Shown piece by piece: positions 26,822 to 38,077 of a stretch of DNA of 64,000 nucleotides (position 1 is the stretch's first letter; each line of letters opens with the position of its first letter). The notes under the pieces are model-generated. The model had not been told where the DNA came from and did not search any database. It worked only from the letters and a program-made list of their open reading frames with translations. This DNA is from Clonostachys chloroleuca (Eukaryota; Ascomycota; Sordariomycetes; Hypocreales; Bionectriaceae). Location: assembly GCA_037952775.1 (NCBI GenBank), contig JBANAY010000003.1, positions 30,132,001-30,196,000 on the forward strand, in the 5' to 3' direction. Both the position numbers and the translations under genes were made by a program.

Positions 26822-27865
26822 ATGGCGTATAACAAAATTGGTATAGTTGGCGCCACGGGGTTGTTAGGCCAAGAACGTAAGGGTTTCAACAAGCTATAGT
26901 GGTTGTGGAAAATGACTAACCAAGTTATTAGTCACGCGTGCTCTGGTTGACGAAGGGTATGACGTTGTGCCATTTTCCCGTCAGACGACGGTATGTCTGC
27001 TCTGTGTGGAACGGATTGAAAAACCCAGTGCATAATAGAACACAGCACTAATGTTTAGTAGACTGTTGCAGGACTTCCGACTCAAGTGCTTAAATCTCTT
27101 GTTGGCTTCGACGTTGTTATTTCTACTGTCGGTAAGCTGTAAAAGCCGTATTGACCCGCATCCCACGGAGCCATAGATTAACTTACGGTCTGCAATTAAC
27201 TACAGGTCACCGAGGAATGAAAGAGCAGATCCCTTTAATTCAACAGGCAAAGCGAGATGGGGTCAAGCGCTTTGTTCCCAGTGAGTTTGGGATAGATCCA
27301 CGCGCGCCTGCCGCACAAGCAGACTTCTTCAAGCCGAAAAGGGAAGTTTTTGCAGCTCTAAAGGCGGCTGATTTTATCGATGGTATGATTTATGACGAGT
27401 TCTGCTTAGTATTTTTAAGCGACCAGCGCTACAAAGAGAGCTAACGTCAAGCCCATAGGATGGACTGCCATCTCGAGCGGTTTCCTCGACTCAGTTATCC
27501 CAGCATTCGCAACTTTCGACTCGACGAGTTCCACAGTCAAGATTCATGGCAATGGGGACTTACAATATCCGTTTACTGTCCGTTATGATATTGGTCGTAT
27601 CCTGGCGTACACGTTTAAACACCCTAAACAATATAAGGATACGTGGCTGGCTGTGGCTAATGAATGGCTATCGCTAAAAGAGATTGCCCAAATCATCAAA
27701 GTGAAGTCTGGAAAGGAGCTCCTTATGGAAAATGTAGGATTAGATAACAGTACGCCAGTTCTTCGTCTCTTGGAGGAGAATGGATGGAGCACATTCAGTC
27801 GCGAGGACCAGACTATGGACCTTCCAGTGAAGCTTGCTGATCTAAAGGACTATATCGACGTATAG
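26822..27865 (+). CDS. NmrA/isoflavone-reductase-like NAD(P)-binding protein
   Basis: Five exons fit one frame: 26822-26876, 26932-26990, 27062-27131, 27206-27382 and 27459-27865. They give 255 residues with no internal stop. All four introns are GT-AG, and three carry CTAAC or CTAAT branch sites close before the acceptor. The protein opens with IGIVGATGLLGQ, the glycine-rich NAD(P) loop of atypical short-chain reductases. It continues with FDVVISTVGHRGMKEQIPLI and VKRFVPSEFGID, typical of the isoflavone-reductase/PCBER/NmrA group. Members act as cytosolic reductases on phenolic or secondary metabolites, or as redox-sensing regulators; which one applies here cannot be told. At 255 residues it is shorter than the usual 300 or so. 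It sits alone between RIP deserts and looks intact. Exon borders are inferred by eye. Confidence 0.8.
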
Positions 27866-28200
27866 AGCACCGAATATGAATTCCTGGGTCTAATGTATAC
27901 CAAACCGCAAATTTCATTTCTGAACCCCTCTCAAAACAATGACCAATCCCATGCTGGCTAAGTGCTGAGAGATTGTCCTCTGATCATCGTCGATTGAAGA
28001 ATGATGCTTAGATTAATAACTAAGCAGGAGAACTATAATGAGTGTGTTGGTGTCGCCACCCTACAGCTTCCAGTTATACAGGTAAAAGGGATATATTGAG
28101 ACTGTTGCTTCTAACTAGTAATTACAGGAGGGATCCGTTGACCCTTATATTCCAAGGAATCCCTGACATTATGCCCCGCGTCGCTTAGCAACCGACGAAC
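27866..28200. other. Intergenic border to the helicase block
   Basis: Normal composition up to about 28190, then AT-rich RIP-like sequence. The motif ACCGACGAACT occurs twice nearby (about 28191 and 28268), which may mark the edge of an inserted block. No gene is seen. Confidence 0.4.
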
Positions 28201-28579
28201 TTTTTTTGGTATAAAATCAAAGGGCGCTAGCATGATATAGGGTAACTGACGATCTAAATCTGGGGTAACCGACGAACTCTAGTCTATGTCCTAATAATAA
28301 TAGAAAGATATAAAAAAAATATACAAGTATTAAGTTTAACCTTATAATTATAATAGTAAGTTTAGTTTTATTGTGAAGCTATTATTTATAAGTCAAATCA
28401 CTTGATCTTATTATAGATTATAGTTTTAGTATTTATCAGTTAATAAGGGTAGCCTGTAGAAAGTACCTAATTAGGATATAATATTACCTGCTGTATAGAT
28501 ATAGTATTATACTTACTAATAATAACCTATAGGAAAAAGAAACTTTAATATAAAGAAATAAATAAAAGGGGGAAGTTTT

Positions 28580-31500
28580 TACAGGAGGAGGATTCTTAGG
28601 AATTACTCAGTTTATACTATTACTATTGTTTAGTTCTAAATCTATATAATATAGAGTACTTTAACTATATAAGCAATCTGCGTCTTCTATACTGTAAGTT
28701 ATATAAGTATATGGTAATGAGAGGTAGGATCTAGGCTTATCTATATAGTAAGCTATATAGGTTTATAAAGAAGGATATTAATAAAGTCAAGCTGTAGGCT
28801 GAAGTACTCGATCTTATTAATAGTAATAAGGAGATCTCTGCTTTACTACCTATTCCAGATGATAGTATACTAATCAAGGTATTAGGTAAGCCCAAGAGTA
28901 GAGGCTTTCGATATACATTTACCGAAGATTACCGGGCTGTAAGTATAAATATAAGATAAAGAAACGAATACTTATAGAAAGTATATTGTATTAAACTGGG
29001 TTAAAAGCCTGGCCCCTAAAGTATAAGCGCTGTTGAAATAGATGTAGGCTCCACCTATTGGAGAGGTAGTGTGTTTTACCAGCAGCTCTTTGTAAAGGGC
29101 CTGCGTAGTAAATACTTTGAGGTTGCAAGAGGTTATGATCTGGTAAGCCTGGCGATAGACCGGGAAAGAATAGAAGTTGCTATATAATAGGCTATATAAG
29201 CCTTCCAGGCGAAAACTAAAGAGGTCCGAAAGAAGGAGATAGATATTATTAATGAGATAGATGACTTAGCTGTACTGAATATGTGGCTTCGTTGACTAGG
29301 ATTGATAGCCTACTTGAAGGATTTTAGCGATAAGAAGTAGTTCCTGAGGGACTTTATCTTATTAAAGTATACTTAAAGCCAGATAATCCTGAAACTGAGG
29401 ATAACTCCTAGCTCCGATATATTTATACTGCTATTAGATATCTGATCTAAAAGTCCGTAGGAGCAGTCAGGCCAGGTACTGTCTTATAGAATATACTGTT
29501 CGAAGTGAACTGAAAAGAACTGTATAAAGAGTATAGTATGCCTTTCTACTTCCGATTCAAGAGATAGATCCGAAAGAAGTATATCGCTGTATACTTGTAA
29601 TTCTTTGCTTATACTGTTCGAGCTATATCTTACGAGAATATTAATAATCGACTGCTATTCAGGCTTACTAAGAACCAGGTCTCTGCTTTTAATAAGATAA
29701 TAGATAATACTACTAACCTTATTAATATTAATAATAAAGTAGAGCCTCTACTAGTAATATCCTGGATTAATAAATTATATTAATCTCTTGAGGATTCTGT
29801 ACTTGCTTTTTATATATCTGTTCTTAACTATTTTACTAAGGTTACTGAGTATGAAAGTATACTTATTAGCTTTCTAATTGTACTAAGTATCCGAGATAAT
29901 AAGACTTAGGAGATATATATGAACTTTACCCCTAAACTCTCGGCTATTATAGCTATATTATAAGTATTTCTTATTAAGTATATAATAAATAAGAGAAAAT
30001 TATATATCCAGAGAAGGGTAGAGCAGGGGCAGGCTAGGTAGGAAGCTAAGGAGAAGAGCCCAGGATATTTTAAAATTATATCTGAGATAATATACTAGTT
30101 TCTTATTGGTAGCGCTGAGTACTGGGATACTATACTAATATAGTTTATTATTTAACTTCGTAATTATAGTATAGTAGCTAGCGGATATAAAGTAATTCCA
30201 GGTTCGGTCAGTTGGGATAATAAGGACGCTATCTATAAAGGTATCCGTATTAATATACTCGGTATTCAGTCTATACTACAGTCTGCCTTATAAAGGGCTG
30301 AGATACTGCTGTATAAGTATCTGCTTTTCTGCGAGGAATATAAAGATCAGTTGATTATTAGGCTTAGGTTACTGTAGTTTCTATGGGAAGAGCTTATTAA
30401 TAATGCAGCAGATATAAGTATTAGTTACTTATTTATTAGTAATCTTCTGTAACTGTTATTAGAAAGTAATAGTTAGATATTCTGTAAAATGTAGATAAAT
30501 ACTATCCTATAAAAGGTATAGACTGAGGATAATCCAGAGGCTGAGTTTAACCTTATTAAGAAAAAGGCCTGGTATTATAGTAACTACTTGGAGGAATTCC
30601 TTAAATATCTGTTATTTATAATTTACTTATCTGGTAGTTAAGCTGCTTAGTTGTTAGAGCTGCTTACCTTATAGTATAGAAATACTACTAATAGTGGTAT
30701 ATAGAATATCCTCTATAACTGTAGGCTTATTATGCTTATAGCTGGATACTATAAGGGATTCTTAAAGACTGAAAGAGTTAAAGTTATATACTGCTTTTTA
30801 CTATATAAAATTAGCTCTTTAGTGATTTATTACCTATAGCTTATACTGCTGTTTTAGGAGGATATATAAGTAAATATTTAGAATAAAACTGAGTTTTCTG
30901 CTAATATATAGGCTCCGGAAGAAACACTTAATAATTTGAATGATAATAATGGAAAAAACGGGTATTGGACGGGCAGTAATAATAAAAGTGATGGTGAGGA
31001 GGATAGAAATAGTTATCCTTGAAAAAAGATAAAAGGCAAGGTGTGCTATCTAGGGCCCGGTCTATACTGGATATCCGTACAAATAACCTGTATTCTATGA
31101 TAAATAAGCCTTTAAGGCTGTAAGAAAGGGTTCAGTATTAGTAGCTGGAGATATCTCTTGATTGTAATTACCCGGTGCTATTTTTATAACGGTATGATAG
31201 TTTATACAGCTCTTATTGGTGAGGCGGATAAGGGCTATAGTAGTAATAGTAATAGTAAGGTGGAGTAGGATAGTCCCTAGGATACCTAAGCCTGCTATAG
31301 GTCCTTAACCGCCGGCCTGGTATATGGCAGGCTTATTACAGAAGGGTGTTTTGAGATGAATGAACGGTGTGTTAACTTCCGGTTTATTAGCAAGGAGTAG
31401 TACTGCCTATTTGGTTTCCTATCAGCTGTTAATAGGTTTGGGAGGGTTCTTATGCTGGGGCGTAAATAAAAAATGCTATTGCTATATTATAAAGTAATAA

Positions 31501-33350
31501 GGAATCTGTAACTAAGGTGATGGAAGATCCTTCAGAGAGTTAATATTGATCAGGAGCTAGGCTGTCTATACGGAGGTTATATCCGGTTCCGCGGTAAGTA
31601 ATGGGAAGTAGTGGATATAATTATGATAAATAAAAGTCCTGTTGTTATAATTATAGGAACTGGTACCGGAAAAAGCCTCTGCTTTATACTACCTGCGGCT
31701 AGCTGTCCCGGTGGGCTGATGGTAGTGATCGTGCTGCTTGTGTCTCTGTAGGGTGATCTAATAGATCGGTACTGAAAGCTTAAGATATTATATACTGAGT
31801 GGAGAAGTAATAGGGTGCCAGGAGATATATTGATTGTATTTGTAATACCTGAGTTAGCTATAATAAAGCGTTTTCTAGACTTTCTAGAGTTACAGCGGGC
31901 TATAGCTAAAGTGGACCGGATTGTTGTTGATAAGTATTATATAATTATGGAAGGAAGCCTCTTGTTTTGTCCTAAGCTATGCGAGCTCGGTACTCTTGTA
32001 CTGGTAGGGTTGCAGATAGTTTATCTTACAGTAATGCTCCCGCCAGCAGATGAAGCAGCCTTTTTTAATATAGTTAACGTACGGTGTGAAGATATTATTA
32101 TAATCCGAGTAAAGATAATACGCTATAATGTAGCTTATAGTATCAGATCGGTTACAGCTATAACTGTAGATAAGGCTATCGCTGCTGTTGTTGAGGAGGT
32201 AAGGGCTATAATCGATTAAAAACTGGAAGAGTACCTATAGCTAGCTAAAATTATTATCTACTGCTAGCGAGTAGAGGTAATAGAATACCTAGCTGGAAAA
32301 CTGGGATATAATACTTACTACCGAGAGATTGATACTTGGGACGGCAAGGTAGAGAGGCTTAAGTTCTGGATAAGCGGTATAAAGTGTGAGCAGTACGGAG
32401 ACGGGCGCGTGATCGTGGTGATGAACGCGCTTGGTCTCGGTATTAATATACCTGATATTCGAGTAGTGGTATATGTAGAGATACTATACAGAATGGCCGA
32501 CTATGCGCAACAGAGCGGGTGTATAGGTTGAGACAGGCTACAGAGCGAAGCTATCGTTATCCGACTTGATGTGTAAGGTAGCTCGAAGAGACTATGGCTG
32601 CTCGTAGCTGAGTATGCGGCTACGGATAGCTATATCGGTGGCGATGTATGTCGGTGCGTGGTACTGGACTCTGTTATGGATAGCCGAACGGATCGGGAGG
32701 GCTGTGAGTAAGGGGAAGAGCTGTGTGATGTCTGCTAATACTGGGAAGATAAGGAGAATAGGGAGGGTGAAGATGATTAGTTAGAGGATAGGGAGGAATG
32801 TGATATACGGCAGCGAGAGCTAGAAGTAGAAGACGCTCGGTATCGAGCTGTGACTGTTACGGCAGAGGAGTATCGAGGGTTCCAGGAGTACCGAAGGAAG
32901 CTTGTACAGTAAGCTCTGGACGGCTGTATATTCTGCTCGGTACAGGGTATATATAGCGAAAGGATATACTCGGGGCTATGGTACCAGGAAGTACTGGCGA
33001 TAGGGGGGTAAGTGGCGGAGGTATACTAGCTTGCGATAGGTATGGAAAAGTTCCTACGGTGAAGCAAGGTGATAGAAGACTTTAGTTGCTGTATGGACTG
33101 TTTTGTACTGCAGGAGTTATATGATAGCTGGGAGGAAAATGGGGTGGAGGGTGGATAGAAACGAGGTAATAAGAAGTAGTATTAATACGAAGGGGTAATA
33201 ATATATATTATTACCTGGGTATAGATGCAGTTACTAAGCGATAGTATTAAGTTATATAGTAGGCTTGGATTTTATAGTAGGGAGAAGTGGATGGAGAAAG
33301 AAAGGAGGGAGTAGGTGTAGAGATGGATAGGGAAGAGAGTAATTTGGGGG
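28580..33350 (+). pseudogene. Telomere-linked RecQ-type helicase, copy 1, RIP-mutated
   Basis: Long decayed gene with one dominant frame broken by TAG/TAA/TGA. The N-terminal two fifths (to about 30900) carry the region found before the helicase in fungal subtelomeric helicases. It includes LLELLTLQYRNT near 30660 and LIMLIAGYYKGF near 30730. A linker rich in Asn, Gly and Asp follows near 30940. The helicase part has Walker A GTGTGKS (31656-31676) and a box reading VVDKYY (31926-31940), where the family has DECH or DEAH. It also has VYLTVMLPP (motif III) and VMNALGLGINIPDIRVV (motifs IV-V). The motif VI block reads QQSGCIG and then a stop, where QQSGRIGRDG is expected. RecQ helicases unwind DNA 3' to 5', and copies like this lie next to chromosome ends in many fungi. 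The 134-codon open piece at 31815-32219 is part of it. The start and end are approximate. Confidence 0.8.
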
Positions 33351-33815
33351 GGTATAGAGATATTATAGATATATATAATTTTTAATAAAATAATAGAGTA
33401 GTAGAGTAAGAGTAGAGAAAAGGTTTAGTATAGTTATAGAGTCTAGTATAGTACTATATTTATAAAGTAAGAGATTAAGTAGAATAGCTATAGTAGTATT
33501 ACTAAGAGCTGGTTATAGAGAAGGGTATAAGTATATAGTAACCCTAACCCTAGATAGAGTATAGTATATATAGGGTTATAAGGAAGTATAGGGTTAAATC
33601 TAATCTTTATAACTCAGGAGTAAGATATTAAAAGTAGGGCTAGTGGTATATACTCTACAGGGAAAGTAGTAACTGCTGATATAAGAGTTATATATATATA
33701 GAAGAGTAGTATAATATATTAAGTGCTAACCTCTACTGTACAGCGACCGGAGAAAGGCTAGTATAGCGGAATATTATATAAGCAGTATAGTATAAGGTAG
33801 AGATAGAGGAGCTAA
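33351..33815. other. Purine-rich spacer between helicase copies
   Basis: The plus strand is rich in A and G, with few C. It includes AACCCTAACCCTAG at about 33541 and AGGGTT pieces near 33570-33600, both telomere-like. No gene is visible. It ends at the palindrome CCTAGG, where the inverted repeat begins. Confidence 0.5.
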
Positions 33816-33952
33816 CCTAGGTATTATTCACAGGCGATTCTGCTAGAATTGTCTATATAAATAGGTAAGCGGGGTAGTTTTATTTCTGCAGAATCGTTTG
33901 CCGCTGGGCTGAGTCGCTGATTGGTTAGCGCTCCAGGGTTATAGGTAACTTT

Positions 33953-34014
33953 GGGTTAGGGTTACGCAGGGTTACGCAGGGTTACGCAGGGTTATAACGC
34001 AGGGTTACAGGGGT
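33953..34014 (+). repeat. Telomere-like GGGTTA array
   Basis: GGGTTAGGGTT is followed by three copies of the 10-mer GTTACGCAGG (33961-33990), then degenerate GGGTTATAACGCAGGGTTA. It lies about 100 bases upstream of the coding part of helicase copy 2. The mirror arm carries a related but differently degraded array at 43165-43216. Confidence 0.75.
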
Positions 34015-34089
34015 AGAGAGGAAAAGGGGGCAGGTAATAGATATATATAGGAAGGAAGAAGAATAGTACTTACTATTTAGTTATATTCT

Positions 34090-36978
34090 ATTATTACTAC
34101 TATAAGTCAGTATTTAAGTATTACTAGTATATAGTATAAATAAGTATATATAGCTTGATAAGGAGTACTAGATACTTATTTGCTGTAAATATAATACTGT
34201 ACTACAGCTGAATACTTTTAAGAAGTACTTCTGATAAGTATATTAATTAATAGGTAATATACTCAGAGATATTAATAACTACTATACTGGTATAGACTTA
34301 GCTGATCTAGAAAAGGATATACTCCCAGCGGATAGTTATATAGCTATTAAACTACTCCCTGTACTAAGCGGATATAGTTATAATACGTACTGATATCTAA
34401 TAGTAGCACGAGATAATATTATCTGCTACTGGAGAGAAGTATAGTACGGTAGAGCAGAGTTTCGGTAGATAGAGGTCCGGCTGTAGATGTGGATAGGGGG
34501 GAAATACGTATGGTACTGGACGGTCCGAGAGGATAATAGTAATAGTAATAATAATAACGGTGGCAGTATAGTTATATCTGATAACGGCGGTATTAGCGCT
34601 ATGGAGAGCATGATTGCTAATAGTGAAGCGCAGCTTAAGGCAGAGGATACTATAAGGCTCCGGTTAGATAATTTGGAAGAGGATATCAACCGTAATTCAT
34701 TATAGGTTAAGAGGCTAGGCTGGGTAAGGTACTTTGGCTCCTGTGACTTACTGAGCATTTATTAAGCAGCTGAGTGGATAAGGGTGAAGGTACTAATAGC
34801 CGGGAGGGCCTAACAGGTAGAGGATAAGTAAGCAGCCCGTAAAAGGGTATTATTAAGCTGACTCGGGCAGAGCTTCGACCGTGAGATAGACCGCTGCTGC
34901 TGGCGGCTCAATAGTATACCGACGGAGATACTCCAGTAGCTTGGCAGTATTACGGCGGCGAACCCGAGTGGTGTGCCGTTTGGTCGTAAGGGTAAGGAGG
35001 TGTCGATAAGCAAGTACCGGTCCGTTAGTTACCGCTACTTAAGCTTCTGCTGGAGGGTATATTGTATCAGGCGTGAGGAGGTGTACGAGCGCTAGGCTGT
35101 TCGCTTTACTGACGAGCAGTGGAGCTTGCTATACGATATCGCGGGAGAGCTGGAGGGGGTGGTATTTTCCAGCAGTTATAATAGCAGCTTCTATAGTGGT
35201 AGGGAGAGGGAAGTGGATGAGAGCGATAGTAATATTAGCAGTAATAAGGATAATGATAGTAGTGAGAGAGAGGTGGATGATAAGGATGTGGCCGCTCTGC
35301 TGTACAGTATACTTAATAGGGCTGTTTTTTTATTTATTTCTACTTCGGTTAAGGTTTATATCGGCGGAAATATATATATAAATGCGCTGCTGAGCTTCTG
35401 TATAGCGCTGGGTATCTAATAATAACTACTTAGCTATACGGAGCTATATTTATATACAGGGATACTCGCGGTGGTACTTTAGTAGGGCTGGTTGTTTTTT
35501 TTAGAGTTAATATTTGAGAATTAGCCCTGAGATTAAGATAAGGTTAGTATTAATACTATACTAGTATTCTGAGAATAGTATACGGTATAGATATGTACTA
35601 GTATATATACTGTTGTGAGTATAATTATCGGGTGGATAGTATATAGTAAAGGTTAGCGTAATAATATAGGTAGGCAGGTGTTAATATGATGGACTGATAA
35701 TAGAGAGGCGGTAGTATATATGGGGGAGCAGATTAGTATCGAGAGCTTTATATATATGCTCTGTAACCAGATTATAGAGGTGTATAAGCTGCTGGATAGA
35801 CTATTCGGAGGGATATAGGAGATGGTTAGCTGAGCGGTTGATATAAATTGTATTGCTGATAGTATGGTGCAGCTTAGGGCAGGTTAATTATTTATAACCG
35901 ATCTGAGGAATAGGTAGCTGAAGGCTGGGCTTATAAAGGTGATAAGGTTGATAGAGATATCTATTTGGGATTCTGTATATAGCCGGTAGAAGCGATAAGG
36001 TATTATTAAGTAGCTCTGATACTTGCAACTGCTCCGCGAGATACTTATACTGCTTATATATATATAGGGCGGGCTCCCGGGTAGGGGACCGGAACTAATA
36101 ATAATATAGTACTATAACTTATAGTAGCTAATACGGAATATATTTATTATGGACGGGTAGGTTATAATTATTACGGACTGAGATAAGATGAAGGCGATCT
36201 GTAATAACGGCCGTAAGGTAGTACGGTTTATACCTGATGGGATCGGGCAGATAATAGTAGTATATATATTATGGTTAATCCCGGCTGAACGGATGCTGCA
36301 GCAGGAGTATAAGCTCGCTGAGCTATGTAGTAAGCAGCTGGAATATATGTGGAGGGATAGCAGCTTGCAGGTATAGGATACCGAACAGCTAAGTAGGAAG
36401 CTCGCGTATATAATACAGGCTGGTACGGGGGTTAGGATCAGGGTAGGCAGGTATCGGGCGGTAGCGATTAAGATAGGATACTGGATCCGAGGGCTAGTGA
36501 TAAGGCAGATCGAGGGACAGATGGAGGACGGCGACGATAATGATAATATCGAGGTCGATCTGATTACAGGCGAGCTGATCGACTGCGGGGGGAGCTGGAA
36601 TATTATATAGGATCTGTAGTTAATATATGGGACCCGGATCGCGAGGCAGTACTATACTGTCTATATCGGCTTCCCGGGGAAGCTGCAGCTGGAAATAATT
36701 ACAATATACAAGGAGATCAGCAAGCTGTGGTACCAGTTTCTGGAGGGGAGCAGTGCGGAGGATAAGGTATTGTAAGTATATAAGCGAAAGGGTTGAGTAC
36801 CGGATAAGCAGAACGCTGTTGATAGTGTAGCTCTGGCAACTAGGTGTAAGCGTATAAGGACTAGGAAGGGAGCAGGACAGTAGAGTATAGAGGGACAGCA
36901 GAGTACTGAGAATAATATAGCAGACGGGCTGCAGATACTATTTGGGCTGGATAGCGCTTAGCGATTAGATAAGCAGGG
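34090..36978 (+). pseudogene. Telomere-linked helicase, copy 2, N-terminal part only
   Basis: Decayed frame for the N-terminal region of a subtelomeric helicase. It starts near 34150 with a block reading QPDKEYQILICC when the stop is read as Gln, which in this family begins a Cys/His-containing segment. An acidic Ser/Asn-rich stretch with SNISSNKDNDSS (35216-35270) follows. The long segment GRGPEL...NLQQLIRNIFIMDGQV...RFIPDGIGQIIVVYILWL covers about 36060-36270, and GTRIARQHYAVHIGFPGK lies near 36630-36680. The 62-codon open piece at 36188-36376 belongs to it. The gene stops about 70 bases before the Walker A codons (by comparison with copy 3) and runs into GGGTTAGGGTT and the gap. The helicase half is therefore missing, either lost or not assembled. 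Confidence 0.75.
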
Positions 36979-36986
36979 TTAGGGTT
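36976..36986 (+). repeat. Telomere-like GGGTTAGGGTT at the gap edge
   Basis: Eleven bases of the TTAGGG-type telomere repeat sit directly at the point where copy 2 stops matching copy 3, and directly before the Ns. The G-rich strand points toward the gap, the direction expected of a chromosome end lying to the right. The shared GG of CAGG could be the microhomology used for telomere addition. The motif is short, so chance or an internal telomere-like repeat is possible. Confidence 0.55.
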
Positions 36987-37105
36987 NNNNNNNNNNNNNN
37001 NNNNNNNNNNNNNNNNNNNNNNNNNNNNNNNNNNNNNNNNNNNNNNNNNNNNNNNNNNNNNNNNNNNNNNNNNNNNNNNNNNNNNNNNNNNNNNNNNNNN
37101 NNNNN
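36987..37105. other. Assembly gap, 119 N
   Basis: A run of 119 Ns. The odd length suggests an estimated gap rather than a fixed-size placeholder. The flanks do not continue each other: the left flank is a cut helicase gene plus telomere-like bases, the right flank is C/T-rich subtelomere-like DNA. Confidence 0.99.
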
Positions 37106-37573
37106 AAGGTTAAAGAACGACTTCCATACTCGTGTGACACCCCCTAACTATAAATTAAATAACTCCTCTAATTATATATATCTCTCTATATATAATTCTA
37201 ATCTTCTTACTTTCTATTCTTTATTTTATTCTCTATTTTTTATCTAATTATCTCTTCTCCTTTATCCCTCTCTATTACTTATTCTACCCCTTTCTATCTA
37301 ATTATTCTTAACTTTACTCTAAACTTTAATCCCCTTAATTATACTCTTAATTTTCCTCTTACCTAGTTACTATTATCCTCTCTATATATTTCTTCTCTCT
37401 ATATACTCTTTTATATAGTATTCTTCTTTATCTCTATACTATTCTCTCTTTACTTAAATATAAAGTATATATTTATTCTTTCTATTTAACCTTTTTCTTT
37501 TAACTTTATACTTCTACTAATATCTATTTAGTACTACTTAGTAATATTTTATCTTTATACTTAATTACTCTAA

Positions 37574-37693
37574 CCCTATAATTTAACTAATTAACCCTAA
37601 CCCTATAATTTAACTACCTCCCTCTAACTATAATTTAACTATCTCCTCTAACTATAAATTAAAAACTCCCTCTAATTATAAATTAAAAACCTC
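37574..37693 (+). repeat. Tandem 23-27-bp subtelomeric repeat
   Basis: About five units of the form CTATAATTTAACTA followed by a C/T-rich joint (ATCTCCTCTAA, CCTCCCTCTAA and similar). The first two joints contain AACCCTAACCC. A related single unit, CCCCTAACTATAAATTAAAT, occurs at 37141 next to the gap. It is probably a telomere-associated satellite. Confidence 0.65.
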
Positions 37694-38045
37694 TTTATCT
37701 ATCTTTTTATATCCTACCTTCTTCCTCTCTTTCTTTCTCTTCCCCCTCTTTTTCTTATCCCCTTTCTTATATTTTACTTTATATCTATACTCTTATACTA
37801 TATATCCCTCTCTCCTTACTTACTATCTTATCTCTTATATAATATCTCCTCCTCTCCTTACTTACTATCTTATCTCTATTCTACTTTTTACTATATCTAC
37901 CCTTTACTCTTACTCTTACTATATCTACTCTTTACTTTTACTCTTACTTATATATATAAATATTTTCTCCTTAAAATACTCTTATTAAATTATATTATAC
38001 TCCTACTAAACTCAGTTATATTCTACTCTATACTACCTACTATAT

Positions 38046-38077
38046 CCTATACCCTATACCCTATACCCTATACCCTA
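38046..38077 (+). repeat. Short ATACCCT tandem array
   Basis: Four consecutive copies of the 7-mer ATACCCT, a telomere-variant-like motif, followed by further single copies near 38090 and 38165. Confidence 0.75.

Larger units (their letters stand above)
33816..36978 (+). repeat. Left arm of a 3.2-kb inverted repeat
   Basis: From CCTAGGTATTATTCACAGG at 33816 to ATAAGCAGG at 36978 the sequence matches the reverse complement of 40202-43353 over its whole length. Matching landmarks are the CGATTCTGC... promoter-side block, the telomere-like arrays, and the Ser/Asp/Asn-rich coding piece at 35126-35419 (mirror at 41760-42053). Differences are mostly G to A and C to T, with more of them in the right arm. 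The arm ends at the telomere-like motif next to the gap. Confidence 0.9.

Noticed and set aside
34426..34758. Leu/Ser-rich minus-strand frame in the helicase arm
   Set aside because: It is the antisense of the Asn/Ser-rich helicase region; its composition is explained by the other strand.
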